Source: Plantago elongata
Lineage: Eukaryota > Streptophyta > Magnoliopsida > Lamiales > Plantaginaceae
Direction of reading: 5' to 3'
Length of the DNA stretch: 21,366 nt
NCBI GenBank assembly: GCA_036897095.1
Contig: JAYMSP010003046.1
Span: 1-21,366, forward strand
Shown: positions 1-11,200 of the stretch, in pieces
How the letters are laid out: every line of letters starts with the position of its first letter
Position numbering within the stretch: position 1 is the first letter of the stretch
Made by a program: the position numbers and the translations under genes
The notes under the pieces: generated by a model
Database searches by the model: none
Told to the model about the DNA's origin: nothing
What the model saw: only the letters and a program-made list of their open reading frames with translations

Positions 1-1265
1 CACCCCCCGGCCCGGGCCACACAAACAGGGTGGGATGAAAAAAAGGAAAGAAAAACTAAATTGCAATCCCTCCACACTTATTTGAATGTTTCATGCATTC
101 CATGAGGCATGGCACTTGTTAGGACAACATTTATCCCCTGAGAAGCCATGCTTCTGCGTAATGGGCTATGTCACTCAATCCAACCTCCTTCCACGGCAGT
201 GAGTTAATAACTGGAGAGATATGATGGCCCTACACTAAATATGTCATAACAAATACAAATAATAAAATAAAAATTATACATGACCTGGTAATATGAAATA
301 TGTAACAAAATTATAGTCTTCAATCACTTCAATTGAAAAATAAGTTCTGAACATCTCTTCACAGTAGTCATGAGAGGATTTTGCAAACGTTTACTACAGT
401 AACGGATTTCTTTCTACTTGCCACTGACTGCAATTGTTTTGTAAGTGCAGGTGTTTTAGAATTTGGATCATTGATAGGGTAAGGATTGTAGCATGGGTAA
501 ATCACATCTATGCTATTTTTAAATTATCCACTCAGATAGTATTAAGCTTAACTTAGCCGCAGAACATCTATGCTAATCAGGTACATGAGCTAGGAGTCTA
601 GCATGGGTGTTTGCAGTTTGCACAATTTATAACAGATAGGATCCAGTCAGACCGTCTTCAGCTTAAATTAGCCTTAGCTCACATCTATAATACTAGGTAC
701 AAGAGTCCAGTGGGGGCACAAATCACCCAGATCCTCAACCCAAATCATACAAACTAGGAATTCATCCAAGAGGACCAAGACATAATGACTTCATGCTCTT
801 CTAGCAAATCAACTTAATACATCAATGTATCTTGAAAGGAGTGGAAGAACACGTTAAATATTCTACCACATAACAATCTTAACTGTCTGCATATTTGAAG
901 AAGATATTCCATATATTATCCTACTTGAACTAATGAAAGAATTACAGAGGCCAGTAACCCCAAGTTCCCAAGATGACAAATAATGCAAATCTGTGGGACC
1001 GACACATACTTGAATAACAATATACCAGTGCTATTTGGCGGAAAACATAAGTTCCTTTTGTATCTTAGTAGATGAACAGCCAAGCCAACCAAATGTAGAA
1101 CCATTCTCAACTCCATGATGCACAAACTAATTACATGCACATACTTGAACCAGTATTGCAGAACAAAAATGAACTATTCAAGGAAAGAAAATGATTGCCA
1201 CTTTCATAGTCATATATATTAGATTTTACAAATAGCTATGTGAAGACAAAGATGAAACTCCTTAC
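1..1265 (-). other. Partial intron of MIC60 (no exon found)
   Basis: This stretch follows the splice donor of MIC60 coding exon 9 (minus strand, GTAAGG next to position 1266). I searched it by eye in the minus-strand frames for the expected continuation of plant MIC60 (the C-terminal mitofilin helices) and found none, so the intron is at least 1,265 bases long and the last exons lie left of the window. It holds no convincing ORF. Two diverged copies of a block occur at about 524-603 and 633-717; both carry a CAGATAG, an AGCTTAA and an ACATCTAT motif and a GGTACAWGAG motif in the same order. The first 25 bases are GC-rich. Confidence 0.6.
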
Positions 1266-4200
1266 AATTGCAAGCTTGTGAATGGAATGACTCTGGCGAG
1301 CTTCTTCTGAACGTGCATAAAACGCCATGCACAAGGCATTAATCTGCAAAGTATGAAGATATATTTAAGTAAACAAGCCACATCATGGAAATTTACTGCT
1401 CTCCCTGGTAATCTAAAGAAATCAGAGAATATATATCTTAACATGATAATATATTTTTCCAAAATGGGAACATGGGAGCAATGAAAGTTTGAATTTAAAT
1501 TTACATGTGAAACAAACTAATCAGAGAAGGACAAGCCTTTATAAATATTTTGACAAAACAGAACCGTAAGCTCATTAGGATACATTATCCTTGTCATCAG
1601 ACTGTCAAACCTCTGCCACCCCCACCCCCCAAACCGAGTATCATACAAGACCATGTTTCATCTCTGCTCAACTACTTATAAAACTAGATGCACCGAAGTG
1701 AGACTGTACAACTTAAGTCAGTGGACTGGACTATATCATGTAAGCACGCACACATAAGTTGATGATGATGCGCGACATCCTGTCATGATACGATTGCATA
1801 GAAAGTTACAACTTAAAAGAGACTGATTCCAAGATCTTGAGATAAAATATGTTTATATTTGTCTTTGAACTTTCCAAAATCACTATTTCCCTGCACACTT
1901 TAGTGAAACCACACAGCTGGTTAATATTGCTCCAAGTATGTTAATCGCTAGTCAGTTTGTAAGAATGAGACATGGGTTCAATAACACTTTCAAGGAAGGA
2001 AAAAATAAAGTAATGCACAAGGTGAGTTTTTTTAATATCATTTCATCATCCTCATGGTGCTAAGGTTGTATATATTTGTTGTTCAACTTCTCTTTCTAAA
2101 TGATACTAGGACAGTTTACTGAGGGTACCAGATTAATTTGTTAGACTCTGCACGGTTTTACCAATACTTTTAATGTTTATATATAATATATGCCAGAAAG
2201 CAAACAGTTAACAGCCAAAAGTTATAGTACATGAAGGTTTGCTTCGGCCATTTTTTCGATCTGGGAAGCCTTCTCACTCGCAATTGCTGCAGCAAGTTCA
2301 GCTTTGGCTATATCCTGCATCTTCTTTAGATTTTGTTCGACTTCAACCTCCTGCATATTCAATTTCCACACATAGCAGCACAAGGAACAGATTTAAGTAA
2401 ATATCACCCAACAGAGAAGGAAGGAATTGACAATATATTGATACCTTCTGCTCAAGTTCATTTTTGAGTTTTTCTTCTAATTTTTCTTGAAGTGATTTGA
2501 GAGCAGCAGCTGCTTTCACTCTTTCCTTGGTTAACTCCTGGAAATATAACAAACGGCAATACCCTAAGTGACTAGATATACTTTAATCACCTTTTGCAGT
2601 GCTGGAGTTTTAACTGACTGCAAACAATATTGCATCTTCTGATATGCAAAAAAAATTTTTTAAGTTCAATAATAATACTCCCTCCTCAGCCCTAACTTTA
2701 CATACTGATCTCAGGCCAGTCTGAAGAACTATCTCCCATTAAAGAAATTGAAAAAAAATCACCCCAACCAACTCAAATTTCCATCCCTTTATTCATTCTT
2801 CTCATAATATAAACATCCTATGAATAGTGACTGCAAACATAGAGCTGGGAGGAATGGAGTAAATTAATGCATGTGGCACCAGTTCAACAAAATCCGTAAA
2901 CAAGCTTATTCAGACAAGGATTTCAACCATTACTCAAACAAAATTTGTAGGTGTGCACCTCCTGACATTTATCTGAACTCCACCCCATTAAGACTAGGAT
3001 CCCCCCACCCTTCTAACCCCCAATTAAGAAAAGTATGTGAATGTAAACACAAGAAATAGCGGAAACAATAACAAAGCTGTTTTCTAGCAAAATTTGTATT
3101 TGCACGAATCTTGATAAGAAAGCATAAGCAAAAAAAAGAGGATTCAAGTAGAACCTTATCCAAAATGGCTTCCCTTTCGGCATACATGAGTTCCCTGACT
3201 CTGGCCTCCTTAATTTCTTTTTCGTACCTTTCCTGTATGATTGAATAGACATGTAAGCTAAAAAAAACAAATAGGCAACTTCACATCTTGGTATATTGAG
3301 AGTATATCATGCTTAACATGGGAATTGGGAAGACAAAAAGTAAAGTTCAACTGCAAACTGAATCATTACTTTCTTTTGTTTGGGTATATTAAAAGATGTG
3401 TTTCTACACCTTTATGGCTCTTTTCTCTTCAGCAAAAGAGCGTGCATCTATCTCCGCCTGTCTCTCCTCAGCAGCATGTATCGCTTGCAAGAAATCAAGA
3501 ACCAATACCCCATCCCTAGACGTGTAGCCATCAAGTGAATCCTCCTTCTTGGAAATGACATCCTTCTGCAAAAACATGTATTGAGTCACATGTTATAGAA
3601 GTTACCAGTCATCGAATCAATTTTATTATGTAGCAACAAATTCAGGTAAAAAGTGTGCAGGTTTAACAAAAATATTTATAATAACACCAACCTTTTCGTT
3701 GCTGGAGGTATCAGCATAGATATCTTCAGAATTGTCTTTTAAAAGGTAATCACCCAGGAGAGAACTAGATTGTGCTCCATCATCCTGAACATAGCAAGGA
3801 AACCATGAATGCTTTGCTCGGGAGATAACTTAATGCAAACAAAATCAGGATAGAAAGCGTATGTATCTTGAAGGAAGAAATGTTCACCTCTTGCATGTCG
3901 TTAGTTGTGACTTCTTCACTCAGCAGAGAGTTCACCGCAACTTCGTCAGGCATCGTGCCAGTTGTTTTAGTTATTGGTGCAGCTTCAATAACCTTATCCT
4001 CCTCCTCGTCAAGCTTCACCTCTCGGCTCTTCAGGTCAAGACTTTCCTCAGCTGGTTTAATAATTGTATCTTCTGACATGCTGCTCTGAGGAATATCAGG
4101 TAAATTTCTTTCCTCAACTTGATCAATATTTTCTTGTGCAGGAGCCGTTGTATCTGTTATTTGAGGATTGACAACTGCTTCAGTTGTGACTGAACCTTCG

Positions 4201-5498
4201 GGCAGGCTTTTCTCTAAATGTGATTCAACATTCCTTTCAACATGGTCTGGGGTGGAGCTTGATGTATGAGACGTGTCCAAGCCATCTGTGTCAGCCATTT
4301 TATGCAACTCACTCTCTTGATGGAGTGTGCTTGTTTCTGATAATTCGGGAGTATACTTTTCTGGATTCTGAGATTTTTTGTATTCATCAACTGTTTGATG
4401 CTTTTTGCTAAAATAATTATCAAGATATCCATAATAGTAAGTTGCAAGTAAAGCAGATCCAACCACAAGACCTCCAGTGATGATTTTTGGAAAACCACTT
4501 TTTGGTTCAGGATTATTGCTGCCTCTGCCTGGAATCGGATTATTGCTGCCTTTGCCTGGAATCGGATGAGGTTCATGTGGCCTTTTTTTCTGAGACACAG
4601 AAAACGCCCTGGAAGAAAGATATGAAGGTACCTGCACATGATACAATTGTTGGAGACTTGGAGCAGATTGGAAGGTAAGTTTTTCGATTTATCAAAATCC
4701 AAAGACTGTTTAACAATGATTATAAATGTACACATGCCAGACGCATAGAATTAACATGAAATTTGTTGGGGTTAAACTAGCTAACTGCTGTTTTTCTTTC
4801 ATAAATGTGCAGAGGGAACAAATAGTGAGCCACATGGCCTGTGATAGTTCCACAACACCATGAGTTACCCCACAGCTCGTATACTTCCTTCCAGTAAATA
4901 AGAGTAGAATAACTAAACTGAAACACTCGAACTGATCTGATTTTTCTTCAGCTTAAGTAGAAGCAAAACTAAGCACTGCCGGCTGCAGCAATGCTCATTC
5001 TCCATTGCATTACACTAACCAACTTATTTACTTTCAGTAGAACGACATGATCGTATGACAATAGTATTTAATGAACACATAGGTTCGAGTAGAATACTGC
5101 AACTAAGTCGAGCAACATAAAGAATAACCTCAAAAAAGCATTATAAAAAATTGCCAGCAGTTCGATTCAATGATATTCAATCAGCTCCTATTGAAACTTG
5201 TAACAATGTAGACTACGCAGACTACGAAGAAACGCTTATTAAATCGTGACGGTACCGATTCGAGCAAACAAAATTCATTCCAGCTGAAGAACACGGAAAT
5301 CATAACTCGTAAGTTCAAATAATTACCTGAGTTTTAGTTCTCAGCGGAGCATTCTTTAACTGCAGAACAGACCTGGAAAAACAAAATCGAAGGATATGAA
5401 AAGGTTAAAAGCTAAAACCCTATAGGTGCGAAGTGCAGTGTCTAAGCGAGTTTTTTACTGAAAAAATGGAAATTCGTGGTTGATTACCTGTGAAACAT
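1266..5498 (-). CDS. MIC60: MICOS complex subunit MIC60 (mitofilin), N-terminal 473 residues, 3' end off window
   Basis: Coding exons on the minus strand: 5488-5498, 5327-5372, 3888-4631, 3692-3784, 3410-3565, 3155-3232, 2445-2537, 2231-2350 and 1266-1343. All have GT-AG borders and together give an open frame of 473 codons. Residues 1-33 are basic, serine-rich and lack acidic residues, as in a mitochondrial presequence. Residues about 68-89 (KIITGGLVVGSALLATYYYG) form one membrane span. Residues 90-300 are an acidic, low-complexity linker. Residues about 300-447 are rich in E, K, A and L (for example LKSLQEKLEEKLKNELEQK) and look like a long coiled coil. Residues 448-473 (INALCMAFYARSEEARQSHS) match the conserved start of the mitofilin domain as I recall it from plant MIC60. 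MIC60 sits in the inner mitochondrial membrane, faces the intermembrane space and shapes crista junctions; in plants it is also tied to lipid trafficking. The start is the ATG at 5498, whose tiny first exon (ATGTTTCACAG) splices in frame. The plant family is about 600-650 aa, so roughly a quarter is missing at the edge. Confidence 0.93.
4512..4565 (-). repeat. 27-bp tandem duplication inside MIC60 exon 3
   Basis: Residues 42-50 (PIPGKGSNN) are repeated as 51-59 (PIPGRGSNN), encoded by two adjacent 27-bp copies differing at very few bases. It lies between the presequence and the membrane span, so it lengthens the matrix-side linker by nine residues without shifting the frame. The near identity suggests a recent duplication. 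Confidence 0.85.
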
Positions 5499-5963
5499 TG
5501 TGGAGCTGAAATCGGTGAATCGGCGAGCAGAATAAGCTTTTGATTTTGGACGGATTTATATCATTCTTTGTTTATATTCTTCCGGCAATGGCCGCACAAA
5601 AATGGTGAAATTGGAAATGAAATGGCAGTGTTTGGGCAATGGAAGAATCGCATCGAGTGCTACTTTCTGTTTACGATTTTGTACAACGTTAACGTTTATT
5701 ATTATTATTTTATTTTTTAGGAAATTTATTATTATTGTTGTTGTTGTTACTAACCATTTCCATATTACTTTCTCAATTTTGTAATTGTTTTCCTCATATT
5801 TCTTTATAATTTGCAATAACATTTTAAAATCCAACTTATGTTATAAAGGGATGCCCATATGACAAATACTAAAAGATAGAGTGGAAAAAAAATTACGGTT
5901 AAATATCGTTTTGAAATATAATTAAATAATAATAATAATAAGTCTCAGTTTACTTTAGCAATT
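5499..5963. other. MIC60 5' UTR and promoter side; AT-rich simple repeats
   Basis: This is the non-coding gap between the MIC60 start and the end of the decayed transposon ORF. It includes the MIC60 leader (about 5499-5555) and simple-repeat tracts: ATT/GTT trinucleotides at about 5696-5750 and an AATAAT run at about 5924-5940. I see no clear TATA box placed for MIC60 and no coding potential. The apparent ORFs here are low-complexity Ile/Asn/Val-rich readings of the trinucleotide tracts. Confidence 0.5.
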
Positions 5964-7088
5964 TTAAGAAACGTAAACAAATCCTCCAATCAATCGTGTT
6001 TCTCTTCCAATCGTGTTTTTTCTTACTGCTCTCACACCCACTCCTTTCAATGGGATCAATTTTTCATAATCACCCCTTCCAGACAACACCCTAGCAGATA
6101 ACCTATTATTGGACCAATGTTGAATAAGAAGCAAGGTAGTTGGCTCATTCTCATCCTTAAAAAGGAACCTATGTAGATATGCAAGCAACAGTATAAGGAC
6201 ACAGTCGGAAACACATCTACCAGTAAATCTGTATTTGGAAACGTCTTTGGATAATTTGTCCATCACAAAATAATCCCACCCAAGCTTTTTTGTATTGGAC
6301 ACATCAACAATGTGAAGCAATAGCATATAATCCACTACATATTTTGCTATCGGTGACAAAATGCAAGCGCATGAAACCAACACAAAAAGTCTCTTAAATT
6401 CATCTTCACCTTCACCCATATATAGCAAAATCGACGTAAGATGCTTAACTGTGGTACCTTCATTTGTCCTATCGTATTTTACAATGAATTCAACTTTAAA
6501 ATCCTTGCCACGAGCATCAGAAGGGCCTATCCTGTTGCATTTCACCCTTGGCAAACAAAATATGTCAAGGACATCCTTAGATGAAACATGATACTTGTAA
6601 TCATCAATTGTTTGAATCAAACTATCATCATTAAAGGTGTTCACAAAAAAAGATATGATTCCACTAGGCAACCTCGTAATGCTAAAATGAAGCAACCCGT
6701 CAAAACCTATATCTTCTACATCAACTCTTTATTTTTAAGTGAATAAATCATTAATCATAAAGGGGACATAGCCTGTTCAAATGGTCTAACTTCATCATCA
6801 ATAACCACAATCTGCTTCTCTAAACGATTCCTTTTAATCAGGTCTCTTCTCAACTGGATTCTCATCCACAACCCTAACTCCCTTCTCACCTGACAATGCT
6901 AAGGTTCTATTATTCTTCACAATCTGCTTCTTTAGACGAAGCTTTTGAATTACAGGTCTCTTCTCAACTACATGCTCATCCACAAGCCTAGGTCCCTTCT
7001 CAACTGACAATGCCAATGTTTTATCATTATTCACCTCATCTTGAACCTCACAACCTTGTTGACCTACCATGTTCTTGTTTTTTTCCAA
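5964..7088 (-). pseudogene. Decayed N-terminal part of a plant Ulp1-associated (MULE-type) transposon protein
   Basis: The minus strand from about 6740 to 5964 reads as one open stretch. It begins VEDIGFDGLLHFSITRLPSG, runs through SSKDVLDIFCLP, a hydrophobic helical part (FVLVSCACILSPIAKYVVDY, then CVLILLLAYLHRF) and ends at a stop after GGFVYVS. The order 'IGFxGLLH...LPxG...DVxxIxxLP...LAYLHRF...' is what I know from plant proteins that carry an N-terminal domain of this type and often a C-terminal Ulp1 cysteine protease, usually captured by Mutator-like elements. No Ulp1 catalytic part (His-Asp-Cys) is visible here. A second stretch (7088-6834) is charged and repeated (TLALSVEKGPRLVDE and TLALSGEKGVRVVDE). 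It is broken by a 2-nt difference between its two copies and by stops between it and the downstream part. The family call is by memory of its motifs, not by search. Confidence 0.55.
6806..7025 (-). repeat. Two ~110-bp tandem copies in the decayed transposon ORF
   Basis: Copies at about 6918-7025 and 6806-6911 (offset 112 bp) encode related peptides: TLALSVEKGPRLVDEHVVEKRP and TLALSGEKGVRVVDENPVEKRP, read separately. After the shared EKRP codons the upstream copy has GTAATT where the downstream copy has GATT, a loss of two bases near 6839-6842. The loss moves the reading frame to an early stop. In the other frame the similarity continues (RLKKQIV against RLEKQIV), which shows that the frameshift happened after the duplication. 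Confidence 0.7.
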
Positions 7089-7136
7089 CTTAACATCTTT
7101 TCAATAGACGTAACTGCAAAAAAAAAAAAACATATA

Positions 7137-7425
7137 AACATATTCACACATGACTCATTAAAAAGCCATGTGTTCTACCAAAAATACACAGATATGCTTA
7201 AAAAAACACATACACCAAATCTCACATGCTTTGTTAAACATATTCACACATGAATCATTTAAATAGGCTTGATTCCAGAAATAACATATGAACAAATCAC
7301 GCATGAAATCATTAAAAATCACAGAAGACTGTAAAAAAAGGTCGCACATATGCAAAAAAAAAAAAAAGCCTAGACACATAAACCATAAACCCCCAGTGTT
7401 CTACCAAAAAAACACAGACATATGC
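7137..7425. repeat. Diverged direct repeats and A-tracts upstream of the decayed ORF
   Basis: The block CATATTCACACATGA occurs at about 7137 and again about 100 bp later. The block GTGTTCTACCAAAAA plus ACACAGA occurs at about 7170 and 7396. Long A runs lie at about 7119-7130 and 7356-7369. One of these gives a strong minus-strand acceptor (T-tract then GCAG near 7116), so part of this may be an old intron of the transposon gene. I see no coding potential. Confidence 0.5.
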
Positions 7426-7480
7426 AAAAAAAAGCTCAGAGAGCATATGATAACGCAAAGATATGTCGAACACACTTACA

Positions 7481-7579
7481 TTATGGTATGTCGAACGAAT
7501 GAACAAAACCATTATGGAGATCCATTAAACTCTTTAATGGTGCATCTTCATCAAACGATCTTCTCTTTCGCAATGCCAT
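7481..7579 (-). other. Possible first exon remnant of the decayed transposon gene
   Basis: The minus strand from an ATG at 7579 reads 32 codons starting MALRKRRSFDEDAPLKSL and stops with TAA at 7481; a good donor (GTAAGT) lies a few bases past the stop. A basic, charged start followed by an intron and the strong acceptor near 7116 would fit the 5' end of the gene whose body lies at 5964-7088, but the frames do not join cleanly. It could equally be chance. Confidence 0.3.
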
Positions 7580-7819
7580 AACACTTGAATAGTTCATTCC
7601 AGAAAACGAAAGTTCAAAAATACAGAAAACGTAGATCAATAAATTAAAAACCCAAGTACAATCGACATTGGAAGAGAATTCGAATGAAGCTGAAGAAAAG
7701 AATGAAAAAAACACACAAAAATGTTGCACTATGTGTAAATAAATTAAAACACAAATTGATTCGGCCCGGCCGCTAACCTGCGTTGGTCTGACCGGCAACT
7801 TAAAAAGTGGTCCTTCCAT

Positions 7820-8256
7820 TGGCTAATGGAAAAGCAGGTCTTTTTCTAGAATTTTTGATATTTTACTTACATTTTATTTGAATAAGAAACATATTGTATC
7901 GAAATATTTTTATATATGTTTTTCTATTATGTGTCAAATTTTGACGGTCCATAAATTAGTTGAACTACATTCAAAGAAGCTCATAAAAGTCCGGGATGGA
8001 TATGAGATACATTTCTTCTTGCATTACCCGGAAAATGCCTCGAAAATAAGATAAAATAAACTCCATGAGGAGTCGAACCTCTTCCCTTCCAAATCCCAAT
8101 TTACAACTTCACCTTGGCCCTTGCAATTGAACATATTTGCAGGTTTTTGAGGTGAAACCATAAACTTCCCAAGCTCCCAAAAACCGAAAATCTGTTCTCG
8201 ACTGAGAAAAAAGGCGAGACTTGTAGTAGTTCTTGTTCTCTTCTAGCTCTGAATCA
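7820..8256. other. Intergenic region upstream of TSR3, with a possible antisense SINE fragment
   Basis: No protein-coding potential was seen. On the minus strand, 8069-8079 reads GGTTCGACTCC, a perfect pol III B-box (GGTTCGANNCC). About 25-45 bases 5' of it on that strand is a weak A-box-like segment (GTGAAGTTGTAAATTGGG). A cloverleaf cannot be drawn, so it is not a functional tRNA; a tRNA-derived SINE lying antisense (tail toward about 7880) is possible. The last 60-80 bases before 8257 are pyrimidine-rich and probably hold the TSR3 leader. Confidence 0.35.
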
Positions 8257-11200
8257 ATGGGTGGCGGTCACAACAACAAGCAGAAGCAACGGCGTTTCAA
8301 GAAAGACAATCACCACAAACAACAACAATCGGATCATCATCTTCAAAGGTTCACTTTTTATCTACCTTACTTTACAGTTCCATGTTTATCAGTTGCTGAA
8401 TCAAGCTCGTTGATTACCAGGGGTGACGAAGACAATGATGTCTCTTTGCCAAGCAACCCAGGTACACTTATTGCACATGGTGTTTTATCCTTTTGTTATG
8501 TGAATTGTACTAGAGGTGTTTGATGAATTGTGTCAATGATAGTATTGGCAAAAACGCACCTAATTTGAGTAAATTACACATGGTTTTCGCAGATGTTGAG
8601 GAAGAGGGAGGTTGTTCTGTGCCTGCGGTGCAGCTCGCTATGTGGGTACGTATGCGGTATACACTATACAGCTGATTGTCTAGTTTAGTTTTGCCAATTA
8701 GTTAAGATAGAATGGAAAATCTGTGAAAGTAGTTTTCTTTTTGACAAATTTGTGAAAGCTGCTTGGTTTTTAATTAGATAAAAATGAGTGTTTTCGCTTG
8801 CAGTTTATAGTGTGATGCTATATAGGCAGGACAGTAAGAAATAACTAGGTCTGTAATATGTATGACATTATACTTTGTAGGGTTTCGGTGTTATTCCTGT
8901 CGGAAGGTGGTGCTCATTGTACTTTTGTTGTTTCAGGATTTTGGTCAGTGTGATGCAAAGAGGTGCACTGGACGCAAGCTTGCAAGATTTGGACTGTTGA
9001 AAGTACATATGAGCATGATCTAAATAAGTCACTATATGCTATGTCTTTTTATAAACTTGCATTCATTATTCACAATTACGTATCGGCTACCTTATCAATC
9101 ATCATATCGGCTCGTTTTGTTGAGCTTTGCTGTATAAGATAATGGATTGTCGTGCTTATTGATTACCGAAGGAAATGATAGAGTCTCTGTCATCAAGAAA
9201 TTGGTGTTCTCCTGTTGAGTTTCATTTGTTTTGTTAACTTTGTAGGAATTACGGGTTGGGACTGGATTTGGGGGCGTTTGTTTGAGGTAAACATATAATT
9301 TGTTTTCTTTCTTTCTTTCTTCGTTATGACTAGAATTGTACTGACTGTGCTGAAAAATGTTTATGGGGCTGATTGGAGTAACATCCAAATGCCCGTTTGG
9401 ATGCTACTCGGGGATTTTGTGTTTGTTATGGCATTTAAATGCCGAAGATCGAAATGCATCTACAGTAACAACATTTTTCTCTACATATATAACAAACCTA
9501 TAATACCCTATCCAATTACAATTTTATACCAAACACAATTTTAACAATCCCACTACAATTCCGATCACTATTCAGACATTTAAATCGAGGCATTTAAGTC
9601 GCATGCCAATCAGCCCCATATACCTTTTTTTTTACTGTTCGTTACATACGCTGTTCAGGTGCATTTATTACTACATTTTGTTTAAGATTGTTTTTTTTAT
9701 TGACGATTCTAATATGTTTCAGTCCTACGGGAACACAGTGTGTCTCACACGAGGATCTTGAGTTAATAAAAAGGAGAGGTCTGGCTGTAGTCGACTGCTC
9801 ATGGGCACGTTTACAAGATGTGCCTTTCGCAAAGCTGCGTTGTGCTGCTCCTCGTCTATGTATGGTTCTGAATTCTCTTGTTGTTGGTTACTCATGCAGC
9901 TGTTTCTAGAAACTCAAGTTTACAATAAACTTTTATTGTTGTCAACCTGATTAAAATATAATATTAATGTAAATGTGGTTGGACTAGATTAAAAGATCAG
10001 TTGGTGCACTTGAGAGAACTGTCTGTCTTAGTATGCGGCTCGTGAAATGCCCAACTCGTTTACTGGTGATTCTTACTATAAAGTATGAACATAGTGGGCA
10101 TTGCTTCAACTTATATTCGTCTAACTTGCCATTTTTTAACACATGCTAGTAACAACTGTTTGTAAAGGTAATGAAGCATGCCTACATTCCGTATTTCACA
10201 TCTAAGGCTGCAGCAGTAGTATTGCCTCTCTACCATGTGTGCTCCAGATATATGTAGGAAATTGATGGATAGACCTCATGCTTTTCTCCTGCACTGTTTT
10301 TTTCTGTTTTCCCATTTTACACTGGCTGCCTGGCTTAGGCGGCCTTCATTCTATGCAAAAGATGAAGAAAATCATATTTTGGTAGTTGAGCCAAGTTCTC
10401 CTACTCATTTTAACTTACCCCTTTGATGATTCAAGATATGCCAATCACTTTTACTTGACATAAATTGTACTCCTTTGAATTTCGTTATGGTGTTGCGGGC
10501 CTGCAGCCTATTTGTTCTCTATCATATGATCTATTTAAACTCACAGGACATATGTGTGGAGTTTGCATTGCCCTGTATGATATCTTGCCATAAAGATTAT
10601 AAATTTGGTCAGTGATACTGGGCTTCTTGTCCTCTTCTTATTACTTGTGAGGACTCATAAATGTGTGTGAATTTTGCAGTACCTTGGTTGGTAGCTGCAA
10701 ACCCTGTAAATTATGGTCGGCCCTGTGAGCTTTCTTGTGTTGAGGCACTAGCTGCAGCCCTAATAATCTGGTATGTAAAATGAAGCTGTTCCATGGCGTA
10801 ACTTTATTATACTTTGGTTATAAGTTAGATCACGCAGAGTTCATAATGACACCATGAAGTAGTAGTATATATACACTACTAATAAATAGCTTTAATATTA
10901 GCTGAAGCTGTAAAGGCTGGACGGAAAAGACACTTTGAAGAGAGCCACCTCTCGAAATTTAATGTGTTTGAATACAGACGACCGCCTAATGATTCTAGAA
11001 TTTGGATATGGAAGTGAAGCAAAAAAATGCTACTATAAATAATTTTGTACCTTATGTTGTTTGATTCCCTCTAAAAAATACAATGTTTTCCTCAATAGGA
11101 GTTTTTTAAAAGTACTCTGATCTCTGTCTCTCAACAGCGGAGAGGAAGAAACTGGGAATCTATTGCTCAGCAAATTCAAGTGGGGTCACGCATTCTTGTC

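Noticed and set aside
916..1462. Minus-strand ORFs of 66-74 codons in the left intron region as missing MIC60 exons
   Set aside because: Apart from the verified exon at 1266-1343, the readings do not resemble mitofilin and lack suitable splice sites in frame.
3861..4735. Other-frame ORFs overlapping MIC60 exon 3 (both strands)
   Set aside because: They are shadows of the long MIC60 exon, which has the correct splice borders and conserved content.
8069..8120. A functional tRNA gene on the minus strand
   Set aside because: Only the T-arm-like B-box is convincing; acceptor, D and anticodon stems cannot be formed.
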